DNA of 64,000 nucleotides, from assembly GCF_945952365.1 (NCBI RefSeq), contig NZ_CAMFHX010000006.1, forward strand, positions 40,452 to 104,451, written 5' to 3'. The position numbers were made by a program, and so were the translations under genes. The notes under the pieces are model-generated. The model did not search any database and had not been told where the DNA came from. It saw nothing but the letters and a program-made list of their open reading frames with translations. Origin of the DNA: an uncultured Cetobacterium sp. GTDB taxonomy: Bacteria > Fusobacteriota > Fusobacteriia > Fusobacteriales > Fusobacteriaceae. Below, piece by piece: positions 28,957-38,616 of this stretch (the stretch's first letter is position 1; every line of letters starts with the position of its first letter).

Positions 28957-29883
28957 CTATTTTGAAGATTTTCTATCTATTAAAACTGCGATAAGAATTA
29001 CAGCAGCTTTTACCATCATTTGATAGTATGATGATACATTTAAAAGATTTAAAGCATTACCTAAAACTCCGATGATAACTGCACCAAGAGCAGTTCCAGC
29101 AATTGTTCCAACTCCACCAGCTAATGATGTTCCTCCTAGAACAACAGCAGCAATAGCGTCTAATTCATAACCAGATCCAGCAGTAGGTTGAGCAGAACCA
29201 AGTCTAGATGTGATAATAACACCAGCTAATGCAGAAAGAGCTCCACAAACTCCATACACAAGAGTTTTATATTTAGAAGTGTTTACTCCTGAAAGTTTAG
29301 TTGCTTCTTCATTTCCACCAATAGCATATATATATCTACCAAATTTCAGATTGTTTAAAATGTAGTATCCAGCTATGAAAAGAGCAATCATAATATAGAT
29401 AGGAATAGGAATATCAAGGATATATCCTCCTCCAATGTTATCAAAGAAATCTCCACCATCTCTAACAGGGATTGGCTTTCCATCTGTGAAAACAAGAGTT
29501 GCTCCTCTTAAAAGAGTCATAGTAACAAGAGTTACGATGAAAGGTTGAAGTTTTGCATAAGATATTAATAATCCATTAAAAATACCAAATATAGCACCAA
29601 GAACAATAGCTATAAAAATAGCTAATACAGGATTTACACCGTTAGCTATTAAACTTGCGCCCATAGCTCCAGTTAAAGCTAGAATAGAACCAACAGATAG
29701 ATCGATTCCACCTGTTAAAATTACAAGAGTCATCCCGATTGCGATAACTGAATTTATAGATGTTTGTCTTAATACATTTAAAATATTTCCCATAGATAAA
29801 AATCTTGGATTTAAGAATGAAACTATTATAGAGAAAACAATTAACCCGATTAAAGGTTTATTGTTGTATATTTTTTTTAACAT
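28957..29883 (-). CDS. rbsC: Ribose ABC transporter permease
   Basis: The 308-residue protein has about eight to ten helices with family hallmarks GGIDLSVGSILALTGAMGA and GRYIYAIGGNEEATKLSGV. Its ATG overlaps the rbsA stop by one base (TAATG), so translation is coupled. It forms the membrane channel with RbsA and RbsB. Confidence 0.95.
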   Translation of the reverse strand: MLKKIYNNKPLIGLIVFSIIVSFLNPRFLSMGNILNVLRQTSINSVIAIGMTLVILTGGIDLSVGSILALTGAMGASLIANGVNPVLAIFIAIVLGAIFGIFNGLLISYAKLQPFIVTLVTMTLLRGATLVFTDGKPIPVRDGGDFFDNIGGGYILDIPIPIYIMIALFIAGYYILNNLKFGRYIYAIGGNEEATKLSGVNTSKYKTLVYGVCGALSALAGVIITSRLGSAQPTAGSGYELDAIAAVVLGGTSLAGGVGTIAGTALGAVIIGVLGNALNLLNVSSYYQMMVKAAVILIAVLIDRKSSK

Positions 29884-31379
29884 TATTTATTTTCAACTCC
29901 TACTGCATATCTCATTATTTTTTCTTGAGTGAATTCATCTTTTGAAAGTGTTCCACTGATTTTATGTTCATGAATAACCATGATTTTGTCGCTTAGTCCC
30001 ATAACTTCAGGCATCTCTGATGAAATCATAATAATACTTAAACCTTTTGCTTTAAGTTCATTTATAACATCATAGATCTCTTTTTTAGCTCCAACATCGA
30101 CTCCCCTAGTTGGCTCATCTAAAATAAGAATTTTAGGGTTTGTTAAAAGAGCTTTTGCTATAGCAACTTTTTGTTGGTTTCCACCACTTAAGTTTTTAAT
30201 AATTGCATTCTCTGAAGGAGTTTTTACACTGAATTTCTCAATATATTCTTGAACAGAGTTATTTTCTAGCTTTTTATTTAATCCTAATTTTTTAGAGAAG
30301 AATTTTAAAGATGAAAGTGTCATATTTTCTTTTACACTTAATCCTAAAACTAAACCGTCTCCTTTTCTATCTTCAGAAACATAAGCGATACCGTTATTTA
30401 CTCCAGATTCTGGAGAAGTTATATTAACTTCTTTTCCATCTACTAAAACTTTTCCAGACGATTTTTTATAATAACCGTATATAGTTTTTACAAGTTCACT
30501 TCTTCCAGCCCCCATAAGACCGGCAATTCCAAGAATCTCTCCTTTTCTTAAAGTGAATGATGCATTTTTAACATATTCACCACAAAGGTTTTCAACTTTT
30601 AAAACTTCATCACCAGGTGTTACAGCAACATTGGGGAACTGCTCATCTAGAGTTCTTCCAACCATGCTTTGAATGATGTAGTTCTCATCGATATCTTTAA
30701 CTTCAGCTTCAGAGATAAATTTACCATCTCTTAAAACTGTGATATCATCACAGATAGCAGGAATCTCTTTCAATCTATGAGATATGTATATAATAGCTCT
30801 TCCCTCAGAAGTAAGCTCTCTTATAACGTTGAAAAGACTTTCAGTTTCTTTATCAGTTAGAGCATCAGTAGGCTCATCCATAACGATAAGTTTAGCATTT
30901 TGAGAAAGAGCTTTTGCAATCTCAATCATTTGCATCTTACCAATAGTTAAATCTTTAATAAGAGTTTTTTCACTGTCTTCAACATTTAAAAGGTCTAGTA
31001 AAGTTCTAGCTTCTCTATGCATAAGAGCCCAATCAATTTTTCCAAATCTATTAGTAAGCTCTCTTCCTAAGAAGATGTTTTCAGTTATACTCATATGTGC
31101 AATCAAATTTAACTCTTGGTGAATTATAGCTATTCCAGCTTCTTGTGAATCTTTTGTTCCTTTGAAGGCAACCTCTTTTCCTTTGAAGGAAACAGTCCCA
31201 GCATCTTTAGTGTATATACCAGTCATTATTTTCATAAGAGTGGATTTACCAGCACCATTTTCTCCCATTAAAGCCATAACTCTTCCTTTATAAGCGTTTA
31301 ATGAAGCTCCATCTAAAGCTTTAACACCGGGGAAAGATTTATGTATACCTTCCATTTTTAAAATAATCTCTTTATTCAT
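29883..31379 (-). CDS. rbsA: Ribose ABC transporter ATP-binding protein with two ATPase domains
   Basis: The 498-residue protein has two ABC domains. The first has Walker [10 protein letters not shown], Walker [12 protein letters not shown] and signature-like [11 protein letters not shown]; the second has a degenerate Walker A ([10 protein letters not shown]), signature LSGGNQQKV and Walker [12 protein letters not shown]. This asymmetry is normal for RbsA/MglA-type proteins. It lies between rbsD and rbsC. Confidence 0.95.
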   Translation of the reverse strand: MNKEIILKMEGIHKSFPGVKALDGASLNAYKGRVMALMGENGAGKSTLMKIMTGIYTKDAGTVSFKGKEVAFKGTKDSQEAGIAIIHQELNLIAHMSITENIFLGRELTNRFGKIDWALMHREARTLLDLLNVEDSEKTLIKDLTIGKMQMIEIAKALSQNAKLIVMDEPTDALTDKETESLFNVIRELTSEGRAIIYISHRLKEIPAICDDITVLRDGKFISEAEVKDIDENYIIQSMVGRTLDEQFPNVAVTPGDEVLKVENLCGEYVKNASFTLRKGEILGIAGLMGAGRSELVKTIYGYYKKSSGKVLVDGKEVNITSPESGVNNGIAYVSEDRKGDGLVLGLSVKENMTLSSLKFFSKKLGLNKKLENNSVQEYIEKFSVKTPSENAIIKNLSGGNQQKVAIAKALLTNPKILILDEPTRGVDVGAKKEIYDVINELKAKGLSIIMISSEMPEVMGLSDKIMVIHEHKISGTLSKDEFTQEKIMRYAVGVENK

Positions 31380-31380
31380 T

Positions 31381-31788
31381 TTAGAAAACTACTCCTGACT
31401 TTAAAATTATATTTGCATAAGGAGTACACTCTCCAGTTCTAACAATCGCTTCACTATCTTTTGTAATCTCTTTGAACTCTGTATGAGTTACAAAACTGAT
31501 TTTAGGGTTCATTCCATTTTTTTGGAAAGTTTCAATAATTTCATTATAAACAGTAGGATTTATAGTTTTAATCTCTTCTGCTAAAACCATCTCTTCTACC
31601 ATCATTTCACTAAGAATAGCATCAAGAGTTTTTATAAAACTTGGGAATCCAGCTTCGATAGCTAAATCGATTCTTTTAACTCCTTTTGGAAATGGAAGTC
31701 CAGCATCACAAACAGTTATGTGTGATGTGTGTCCAATTTTTGATATTTCATAAGATAATTCGCTATTTAAAAGTCTTCCTCTTTTCAT
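31381..31788 (-). CDS. rbsD: D-ribose pyranase
   Basis: RbsD converts beta-pyranose to beta-furanose ribose for ribokinase. The 135-residue length and segments [18 protein letters not shown] and [12 protein letters not shown], plus the C-terminal [14 protein letters not shown], are characteristic, including the catalytic histidine in GHTSH. It is two bases from rbsK and one base from rbsA. Confidence 0.95.
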   Translation of the reverse strand: MKRGRLLNSELSYEISKIGHTSHITVCDAGLPFPKGVKRIDLAIEAGFPSFIKTLDAILSEMMVEEMVLAEEIKTINPTVYNEIIETFQKNGMNPKISFVTHTEFKEITKDSEAIVRTGECTPYANIILKSGVVF

Positions 31789-31790
31789 TA

Positions 31791-32702
31791 CTATTCTCCT
31801 TTAAAATTTAATACTTCTTCTAGAGTTGGTATAGAAGTTTGTGCTCCGATTCTAGTTACAGAGATTGCTGCAACACGAGTTCCTCTGTCGATTGCCTCTT
31901 CGAAAGTTAATCCAGCAGCTAATCCATTTACAAATCCACCAATGAAGCTATCTCCAGCAGCAGTTGTATCAACAGCTTTAACTTTATAAGCAGGGAAAGA
32001 TTTTTTAATATCTTTACTTATAAACATACACCCTTTACTTCCTAAAGTTACGATTAACCCTTTAACACCTTTATCTAAAAGTATATGAGCAGCTTTCTCA
32101 ACACTCGCTTCATCTGTTACAGATATTCCAGATAAAATCTCTAATTCAGTTTCATTTGGAATGATGTAATCAGAGTTACTGATAATTTCAGAATCTAACT
32201 CTCTAGCAGGAGCTGGATTTAAAATTGTAGTTTTCCCTAACTCTTTAGCTAATTTTAAAGAATATTTTACAGTTTCAACTGGAATCTCTAGTTGAGCAAC
32301 AACTATGTCACAGTTTTTTATAGTTTCAATATGTCTATCAATATAATCATTGTCTACAGAGTAGTTTGCACCAGGAACAACAATTATTCTATTTTGTCCA
32401 TTCTCTTCAACGATAATTTTTGCAATACCTGTAGCTTCATCACAATATTCAATGTTAGAAACGTCTACTCCATCATTTTTCATAGAGTTTAAAAGAATAT
32501 CTCCCATACCCTCTTTTCCAATTTTTCCTAGCATAGCTACTGAGCTATTCATTTTTCCAATAGCAACAGCTTGGTTGGCTCCTTTTCCGCCAGGAATCTG
32601 CATGAATTTTTTTCCTAGAAGAGTTTCTCCACCACGAGGTGCTCTTTCGCAGATTGTAACTAAATCCATGTTAATGCTTCCAACAACAACAATTTTTTTC
32701 AT
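31791..32702 (-). CDS. rbsK: Ribokinase
   Basis: The PfkB-family kinase phosphorylates ribose to ribose 5-phosphate. The N-terminal VGSINMDLV, GGKGANQAVA and the C-terminal DTTAAGDSFIGGFVNG with the catalytic Asp are complete. It is the first gene of rbsKDACB, preceded by AAGGAGATATTAA. Confidence 0.95.
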   Translation of the reverse strand: MKKIVVVGSINMDLVTICERAPRGGETLLGKKFMQIPGGKGANQAVAIGKMNSSVAMLGKIGKEGMGDILLNSMKNDGVDVSNIEYCDEATGIAKIIVEENGQNRIIVVPGANYSVDNDYIDRHIETIKNCDIVVAQLEIPVETVKYSLKLAKELGKTTILNPAPARELDSEIISNSDYIIPNETELEILSGISVTDEASVEKAAHILLDKGVKGLIVTLGSKGCMFISKDIKKSFPAYKVKAVDTTAAGDSFIGGFVNGLAAGLTFEEAIDRGTRVAAISVTRIGAQTSIPTLEEVLNFKGE

Positions 32703-32719
32703 TTAATATCTCCTTAAAT

Positions 32720-32817
32720 AATATATTGAAACAATATATTGTGATTAATTAGTGTACACAATTACACCTAAAAATAGTTAATACCTTTAATGTAGCACAC
32801 TAAAAAAATATTGTCAA
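32720..32817 (-). promoter_or_regulatory. Promoter and candidate operator of rbsKDACB
   Basis: On the minus strand, TTGACA (32812-32817), 17 bases, TACATT (32789-32794). In the leader lies an inverted repeat of 9-nt arms, AATATATTG and CAATATATT at 32720-32740, and a GTGTACAC-centred near-palindrome around 32749-32765. Either could be the site of a ribose repressor; no rbsR-type gene is inside the operon. Confidence 0.65.
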
Positions 32818-32823
32818 TAGCAT

Positions 32824-32857
32824 AAAAGCTGAAACCTTGTGAAAAGTTTCAGCTTTT
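32824..32857 (-). terminator. Terminator at the end of the DUF1622 remnant
   Basis: AAAAGCTGAAAC (32824-32835) pairs with GTTTCAGCTTTT (32846-32857). On the minus strand the stem includes the stop codon of the remnant and is followed by TTTTATG. Confidence 0.7.
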
Positions 32858-33049
32858 ATGCTTCTCAATCTCCCAACTCATGATGGTTCTTATCACTACG
32901 ATAAGTAAAACTAAAATTATATTTTGAAGATCTCTTAAAATTATTGTGTCAATAATATCGGCTATAATCAGAAATTGTAGACCGACTAAAATATATTTAT
33001 CAAAAAAGAAAAAGAATAAAAATATACTTTTTTTACTGAAGTAAAGAAA
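32849..33049 (-). pseudogene. Remnant of a DUF1622 membrane protein gene
   Basis: Translating the minus strand from 33049 gives a 66-codon frame without any ATG, GTG or TTG before its middle. Its C-terminal part reads DKYILVGLQFLIIADIID, then ILVLLIVVIRTIMSWEIE. This matches the C-terminal half of DUF1622 proteins (typically about 110-120 residues), where a GLEFLIAADII-like helix and a LIVLIRTxLS-like helix are conserved. The N-terminal helix and start codon are missing, a stop lies at 33050-33052, and a normal terminator follows. I read it as a 5'-deleted gene. It was identified by motif recall, not by search. Confidence 0.65.
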
Positions 33050-33074
33050 CTAAAAGATTAAAAATATAAAAGTA

Positions 33075-33131
33075 TTGTAAAAGTGTTCAAAATACAATAT
33101 AATCGTTTTATAAAAACAATAAACACGTGTT
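33075..33131 (+). promoter_or_regulatory. Promoter and LacI-type operator of the alpha-galactoside operon
   Basis: TTGTAA (33075-33080), 18 bases, TATAAT (33099-33104). A CG-centred palindrome AACACGTGTT at 33122-33131 lies just past the expected start of transcription, fitting autorepression by the LacI-family product. Confidence 0.65.
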
Positions 33132-33167
33132 CACAACACAAAAAAGTTAAGATGAAGGTGGAGAAAA

Positions 33168-34193
33168 ATGAAAATAAATAGTACGAAGGTAGCTCAGTTA
33201 GCAGGAGTCTCAAGAAGTACAGTTTCGAGAGTTATAAACAATTACTCAAATGTTCCTCCTGAGACAAAAGAGATAGTTTTAAAAGCTATAAAAGAGTTAG
33301 GGTATATTCCAAACAGCAGTGCTCAAGTTTTAGCAGGGAAAAAAAGTAAAACGATTGGACTTTTTATCTATGGAGATAATAGTGATAAAAATAGAATACT
33401 AGATAACGGCTTATCTTTTGGTTATTATCTTGATTTTATAAATAGAGCGTTGAAAGAATCTTTAAAGTTAGAGTATCAACTGCTAGTAGATGTGATAAAT
33501 GATGACAGTTTTCATAAAGTTGAATCTCTATATATTAATAGAAGCATTGTAGGAGGAATTTTTATTGGATTTAAAGAGGATGATAAAAATCTAGAAAATC
33601 TTTTGAAGAAATTCTCACCATTGGTTTTAATAGATTATACTTTAAAGCCAAAATGTTTAAATGATGGAGTTTATTATATAAATACAGAGGATTTTACAGG
33701 AGCTTTTACAGCAACTAGACATTTAATAGAGCTTGGAAAAAGAAAAATTATTCATATCTCAGGAGACAAAGAGAAAATTTCAGGAAAAGAAAGAGAACGT
33801 GGATATTTAGAGGCTGTTCAAAACTTTGGAATAGCTCCGATGATTTATAATGGAAACTACTCTGATGAAAAGGCAACAGAGATTGTAAAAAATATTTTAA
33901 AAGAGAAAATAGAGTTTGATGCAGTATTTTGTGCAAACGATAATATGAGTTATTGTGTAAATAGGATTTTAAAAGAGAATGGAATAGATACAGTATCAAT
34001 AGTTGGATTTGACAACTTAAGAAACACAATTCCACTTGGAATAATGTCTGTGGCACCAGATATAAACAGTTTAGCAAAGATGGCAGTAGAATTACTAATC
34101 AATGTAGAAAAAGATAAAACAAAAATAAATTTTGTTAAAACTAGACTTATAAAGAGTTTAGAGGAATACATAAAAGAAAGTTATCTAGATTAA
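33168..34193 (+). CDS. LacI/GalR-family regulator of the alpha-galactoside operon
   Basis: The HTH STKVAQLAGVSRSTVSRVIN and hinge IPNSSAQVLAGKKSKTIGLF are followed by a sugar-binding domain (FDAVFCANDNMSYCVNRIL, SIVGFDNL). It is 12 bases from the alpha-galactosidase start, so it is co-transcribed with and likely regulates that operon. Because it also faces the rbs operon across 465 bases, a role in ribose control cannot be ruled out. Confidence 0.9.
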   Translation: MKINSTKVAQLAGVSRSTVSRVINNYSNVPPETKEIVLKAIKELGYIPNSSAQVLAGKKSKTIGLFIYGDNSDKNRILDNGLSFGYYLDFINRALKESLKLEYQLLVDVINDDSFHKVESLYINRSIVGGIFIGFKEDDKNLENLLKKFSPLVLIDYTLKPKCLNDGVYYINTEDFTGAFTATRHLIELGKRKIIHISGDKEKISGKERERGYLEAVQNFGIAPMIYNGNYSDEKATEIVKNILKEKIEFDAVFCANDNMSYCVNRILKENGIDTVSIVGFDNLRNTIPLGIMSVAPDINSLAKMAVELLINVEKDKTKINFVKTRLIKSLEEYIKESYLD

Positions 34194-34205
34194 TTTGGAG
34201 GAAAG

Positions 34206-36401
34206 ATGATACACATAAATAAAGAGAATAGAGAGTTTCATTTACAGGGGCTAAATGTAAGTTATATATTCAATGTTATGAAAAATGAGCAGTTAGGGAA
34301 TCTGTATTTTGGAAAAAAAATAAGACACAGAGATAACTTTAAACATTTTTTCTATCAGCCAGAGGTAGGAATCGGAATAATAGCTCATCATGAGGATGAT
34401 CCAGGGTTTTCACTTGAATACTATAAGCAAGAGTATCCCTCTTATGGAACGACAGATTTTAGAAAACCAGCTTTCGAGTTAGAGTCAGAGGATGGAAGTA
34501 GAGTTAGTGACTTTGTCTATAAAGGTTATAGAGTATATAAAGGAAAAGAAAAGTTAGCTGGACTGCCTTCAACTTATGTTGAGAGTGAAGATGAAGCTAC
34601 AACTTTAGAGATAGAGTTAAAAGATGAGGTTTTAAATTGTAAACTATATCTGACATACACGGTTTATGAAAATAGAGATGTTATAACTAGAAACGCTAGA
34701 TTCGTAAATCACGGAATAGAGAAAATTGATATAAACAGAGCTATGAGTTTTGCTCTTGATCTACCTGATTATAACTACGAGATGATACATCTATCAGGAG
34801 CTTGGGCAAGAGAGAGATTCATCAAAACTAGAAAGTTAGAAGTTGGATCACAATATATAGATAGTACTAGAGGAGCAAGCAGTGCTCATCAAAATCCATT
34901 CGTAATATTAAAGCGTCCTAATACAAATGAAGACGCTGGAGAGTGTATCGGATTCTCACTAGTTTACTCTGGTAACTTCTTAGCTCATGTTGAGGTAGAT
35001 CACTTTGATGCGACAAGAGTTACTATGGGAATAAATCCATTTGACTTTAAATGGGAGTTAAAACCAGGAGAGAGCTTTATTACACCAGAAGGAATAATAG
35101 TTTACAGTGAAAGTGGAATGAACGATATGAGTAAAACTTTCCATAAGCTATTCCGTGAGAGAGTTGCTAGAGGTGAGTGGAGAGATAAAGAGAGGCCAAT
35201 CTTAGTTAATAACTGGGAAGCGACATATTTTGACTTTGATGAGGATAAAATTGTATCGATGGCTTCAAAGGCGAAAGATTTAGGGTTTGAGCTTTTCGTT
35301 TTAGATGATGGATGGTTTGGAAAGAGAAATGATGATAAAACATCTTTAGGGGATTGGTTCCCGAATTTAGATAAGTTACCTAATGGAATTAAAGGTTTAG
35401 GAGAGAGAGTCGTAAATGAAGGAATAAGATTTGGTCTTTGGTTTGAACCAGAGATGATCAGTAAAAACAGTAAACTTTATGAAGAGCATCCAGATTGGAT
35501 ACTTGGTGTGAAAGATAGAAGATTATCTATGGGAAGAAATCAGTATATCTTAGATTTATCAAAACCAGAGGTTAGAAAGTATATTGTGGATATTTTATCA
35601 GAAAGATTCTCAGAAGCTCCAATATCTTATGTAAAGTGGGATATGAATAGAAATATGACAGAGGTTACCTATAGAGATTTACCTCATAAGTATATCTTGG
35701 GACTTTATGAAATATTAGAAGAGTTGACTACAAAGTTCCCACATATTCTATTTGAATCTTGTGCATCAGGAGGGGGAAGATTTGATGCAGGGATGCTCCA
35801 CTATATGCCACAAGTTTGGACAAGTGATGACACAGATGCAATTGTGAGATTAAACATTCAGCATGGAACATCACTAGCTTATCCACTTATAAGTATGGGA
35901 GCTCATGTTTCAGATATACCAAACCACCAAACAGCTAGAAAAACTAGTTTAGAAACTAGAAATAATGTTGCAGCTTTTGGAAACTTTGGATATGAATTAG
36001 ATCTTTTAAAGTTCGATGAAGAGACTGGTGCGAATGTAAGTAAATATCTAGATTTTTATAAAAACAACAGAAAGTTAATACAGTTCGGAGATTTCTATAG
36101 ATTAGAAAGTCCGTTTGAGGGAAATACCGCATCTTGGATGGTTGTGGATAAGGAGAAAGCCGAGGCCTTAGTTGGACACTTCACAATCTTAGCATCACCA
36201 AATCCAGGATACAATGCAAAAGTGATATTAAAGGGGTTAAATCCAGATAAAAAATACTCGATCAATGGTGAATTCGAAGCTTATGGGGATGAGCTGATGA
36301 ATGTTGGAATTGTATTTCCACAACCAGATAGATATTTTTCAAAGGATTCAGAAACACAAGATTTCAAAAGTAAAATTTTTAAGTTAAAAGAAGTTAAATA
36401 G
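34206..36401 (+). CDS. Alpha-galactosidase, GH36
   Basis: The 731-residue protein has the GH36 layout: N-terminal beta-sandwich, central barrel with LDDGWFGKRNDD, FGLWFEPEM, the nucleophile Asp479 in VKWDMNRN, and SDDTDA (residues 540-545) carrying the acid/base, then a C-terminal beta domain. It hydrolyses melibiose, raffinose or stachyose. No signal peptide is seen, so it acts in the cytoplasm on sugar brought in by the GPH carrier encoded next. Confidence 0.95.
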   Translation: MIHINKENREFHLQGLNVSYIFNVMKNEQLGNLYFGKKIRHRDNFKHFFYQPEVGIGIIAHHEDDPGFSLEYYKQEYPSYGTTDFRKPAFELESEDGSRVSDFVYKGYRVYKGKEKLAGLPSTYVESEDEATTLEIELKDEVLNCKLYLTYTVYENRDVITRNARFVNHGIEKIDINRAMSFALDLPDYNYEMIHLSGAWARERFIKTRKLEVGSQYIDSTRGASSAHQNPFVILKRPNTNEDAGECIGFSLVYSGNFLAHVEVDHFDATRVTMGINPFDFKWELKPGESFITPEGIIVYSESGMNDMSKTFHKLFRERVARGEWRDKERPILVNNWEATYFDFDEDKIVSMASKAKDLGFELFVLDDGWFGKRNDDKTSLGDWFPNLDKLPNGIKGLGERVVNEGIRFGLWFEPEMISKNSKLYEEHPDWILGVKDRRLSMGRNQYILDLSKPEVRKYIVDILSERFSEAPISYVKWDMNRNMTEVTYRDLPHKYILGLYEILEELTTKFPHILFESCASGGGRFDAGMLHYMPQVWTSDDTDAIVRLNIQHGTSLAYPLISMGAHVSDIPNHQTARKTSLETRNNVAAFGNFGYELDLLKFDEETGANVSKYLDFYKNNRKLIQFGDFYRLESPFEGNTASWMVVDKEKAEALVGHFTILASPNPGYNAKVILKGLNPDKKYSINGEFEAYGDELMNVGIVFPQPDRYFSKDSETQDFKSKIFKLKEVK

Positions 36402-36432
36402 TAATTTAAAGATATTCACGGGAGGAGTAACA

Positions 36433-37788
36433 ATGGTTAGTTTAAAAATGAAGTTATCATACGGTTTAGGTGCTCTTGGAAAAGATTATGCTTGTGCAAT
36501 AGTTTATATATTTTTAATGTATTACTTTACAGATGTTTTAGGGTTAGCTCCAGCATTTGTAGGAACACTGTTTTTAGTTGCTAGAATGTGGGATGCTGTA
36601 AACGATCCTGCTATGGGGATGCTTGTAGATAATACAAGAAGTAAGTGGGGAAAATTTAGACCTTGGATTATGATAGGAACGATTTTAAATGCTATCACAG
36701 TTGTTGGAATGTTTACAAAGCCAGAGGCTTTTGCAGGGAAAAGTTTATATATCTATATCTCAATAATGTATATACTTTGGGGAATGACTTATACAATTAT
36801 GGATATACCTTTCTGGTCAATGATTCCATCTCTTTCAAGTGATAAAAAAGAGAGAGAAGAGATTGCTGTTGTTCCAAGAATATTTGCAAGTTTAGCTTGG
36901 TTATCACTAGGAAGTTTTGGATTACCACTTATTGCTTTTTTAGGAAAAGGTAACGAGGGAAGAGGGTTCTCACTATTATCTTTAGGAATAGCAGCTGTAT
37001 TTATCTTAACTTCAATTATAACTGTAATGAACGTTAAAGAGCAAGTTGTGAGTAAAAAAGCTAGTGAAAAGATAAATCTTAAAGAGGCTTTTAGACTAAT
37101 CTTAAAAAATGATCAATTAGTGGCGTTAATAGGAACAGTTTTAATGTTTAACTTAATGGCTCAAATATCTGGTGGAGTTGCAATATACTACTTTAAATAT
37201 GCTGTTGGAATTGAAAAACTGTTCTCTGTGTTCACAGGGTTCTCTGGTCTTGCAGAGATTGGATCACTACTGATGTTCCCTATTCTTTCTACTAAAATTG
37301 GAAGAAAAAAGGTGTTCTTCTTGGCTTGTGCTCTTCCAGTAATAGGATTCTTAATGCTATTCTTCTCTGGAGTAATAGCTCCAGGAAACGCTACTTTAAT
37401 AGCAATATCTGGAATTGTAGCAAAGTTAGGTTCTGGATTAACACTTGGAATTTCAACTGTAATGTTAGCAGATGTTGTTGACTATGGAGAGTTCAAATTT
37501 GGTTCGAGAAACGAAAGTGTAATCTTCTCAGTTCAAACTTTACTTGTAAAATCAGCTTCAGCTGTAAGTGGATGGTTAATTGGTATGGGTCTATCAATGG
37601 TTGGATATGTACCAAATGTAACTCAAACAGCATCAGCGATTCTAGGAATAAAATATTTAATGATAGTGTTCCCAATTTTACTTTCAATTTGTGGATATGT
37701 AATCTACAGAAAGTACTATAAATTGAATGGTGAATACTATGATGAAATTGTTGAGACAATAAGAGTGAAAAGAGAGATAGAGATTTAA
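36433..37788 (+). CDS. GPH-family (MelB-like) sugar:cation symporter
   Basis: The 451-residue protein has twelve predicted helices with family motifs: GALGKDYACAIVYIFLMYYFTDVLG at the start in part, DAVNDPAMG in the first cytoplasmic loop, and SKWGKFRPWI. It probably imports alpha-galactosides with Na+ or H+ for the GH36 enzyme 31 bases upstream. GGGAGGAG precedes the ATG. Confidence 0.92.
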   Translation: MVSLKMKLSYGLGALGKDYACAIVYIFLMYYFTDVLGLAPAFVGTLFLVARMWDAVNDPAMGMLVDNTRSKWGKFRPWIMIGTILNAITVVGMFTKPEAFAGKSLYIYISIMYILWGMTYTIMDIPFWSMIPSLSSDKKEREEIAVVPRIFASLAWLSLGSFGLPLIAFLGKGNEGRGFSLLSLGIAAVFILTSIITVMNVKEQVVSKKASEKINLKEAFRLILKNDQLVALIGTVLMFNLMAQISGGVAIYYFKYAVGIEKLFSVFTGFSGLAEIGSLLMFPILSTKIGRKKVFFLACALPVIGFLMLFFSGVIAPGNATLIAISGIVAKLGSGLTLGISTVMLADVVDYGEFKFGSRNESVIFSVQTLLVKSASAVSGWLIGMGLSMVGYVPNVTQTASAILGIKYLMIVFPILLSICGYVIYRKYYKLNGEYYDEIVETIRVKREIEI

Positions 37789-37789
37789 A

Positions 37790-37827
37790 AAAAGCCCTCG
37801 GTTTTATATAAAACCGAGGGCTTTTTT
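37790..37827. terminator. Strong bidirectional terminator
   Basis: A perfect 16-bp stem (AAAAGCCCTCGGTTTT with AAAACCGAGGGCTTTT) with a four-base loop lies between convergent genes and has T runs on both strands. Confidence 0.95.
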
Positions 37828-38589
37828 CTATCCTATGAAAATAGGTGTATTTAGATTTTCTAAAAGATTTAATCCTGTTCTATTTGTTATTTTTTCCATA
37901 AAGAATGAACGGCTCAGATTTCCCATTATAATAAGGTCGTATTTGTTGCCAACAAAGTAAAAATCTTCAAGAGATTCATGTTTAGAAGAGAAAGGTATTA
38001 TTTCTCCACAGTAACCCTTATTTTTTAAAAGTTCTAGCAGATGATGTTTTTCATAATGACAGTTCCAAGTCAAAATTGGGAAACAATCTGAATCTAAATT
38101 TGGAAATAGATTTAAAAAATTATATACACTTTTATTAACTTTAACACCATCATTTGAAATTATTGCTAAATTTTCAAAGTTTACAGGCTTTCCTCTTAAA
38201 ACAATTATAGATCTAAATGAAATTTTTAAAAGCTCTAAAAATAGATCATTTAGATATGAACTTTGCTCTAACATTAGAAGATCAGCAGTTTTCAATAAAG
38301 TTTTAACTTCATCAACACCAACTTTTGATTGAATTAAAAGCTCAGTATTTATGTTGTGTTTTTTGAACTCAGCTTTGATTTTAGCTATAAATTCATCTTC
38401 CATACCATTTAAAACATGTGCAGCTTCTCCAGAATTTAGTAGAGATTCACTGATAGGAGCTCGATACGCTATATCTCTAATATAAACTGGTATAATTTGG
38501 AATCCAAAATGAGTTTTTAGATTTTGATAACTTTTTAAAATTAAATCCAAATTGTTTCCATTTTTAAATAATACAACTACTTTTTTCAT
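37828..38589 (-). CDS. Tandem universal-stress-protein (UspA-like) domain protein
   Basis: The 253 residues resemble two UspA folds. The first begins KKVVVLFKNGNN and the second ends YDLIIMGNLSRSFFMEKI ... LNTPIFIG, the usual DLIxMG ... P-f-i-x closing pattern. The conserved ATP-binding Gly-rich loop is only partly kept. It is last of a three-gene minus-strand cluster with a polyphosphate kinase 2 and a RelA/SpoT protein (27- and 20-base gaps), supporting a stress role. Confidence 0.72.
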   Translation of the reverse strand: MKKVVVLFKNGNNLDLILKSYQNLKTHFGFQIIPVYIRDIAYRAPISESLLNSGEAAHVLNGMEDEFIAKIKAEFKKHNINTELLIQSKVGVDEVKTLLKTADLLMLEQSSYLNDLFLELLKISFRSIIVLRGKPVNFENLAIISNDGVKVNKSVYNFLNLFPNLDSDCFPILTWNCHYEKHHLLELLKNKGYCGEIIPFSSKHESLEDFYFVGNKYDLIIMGNLSRSFFMEKITNRTGLNLLENLNTPIFIG

Positions 38590-38616
38590 AAGACATCCCT
38601 CCTAATATATTGAAAA

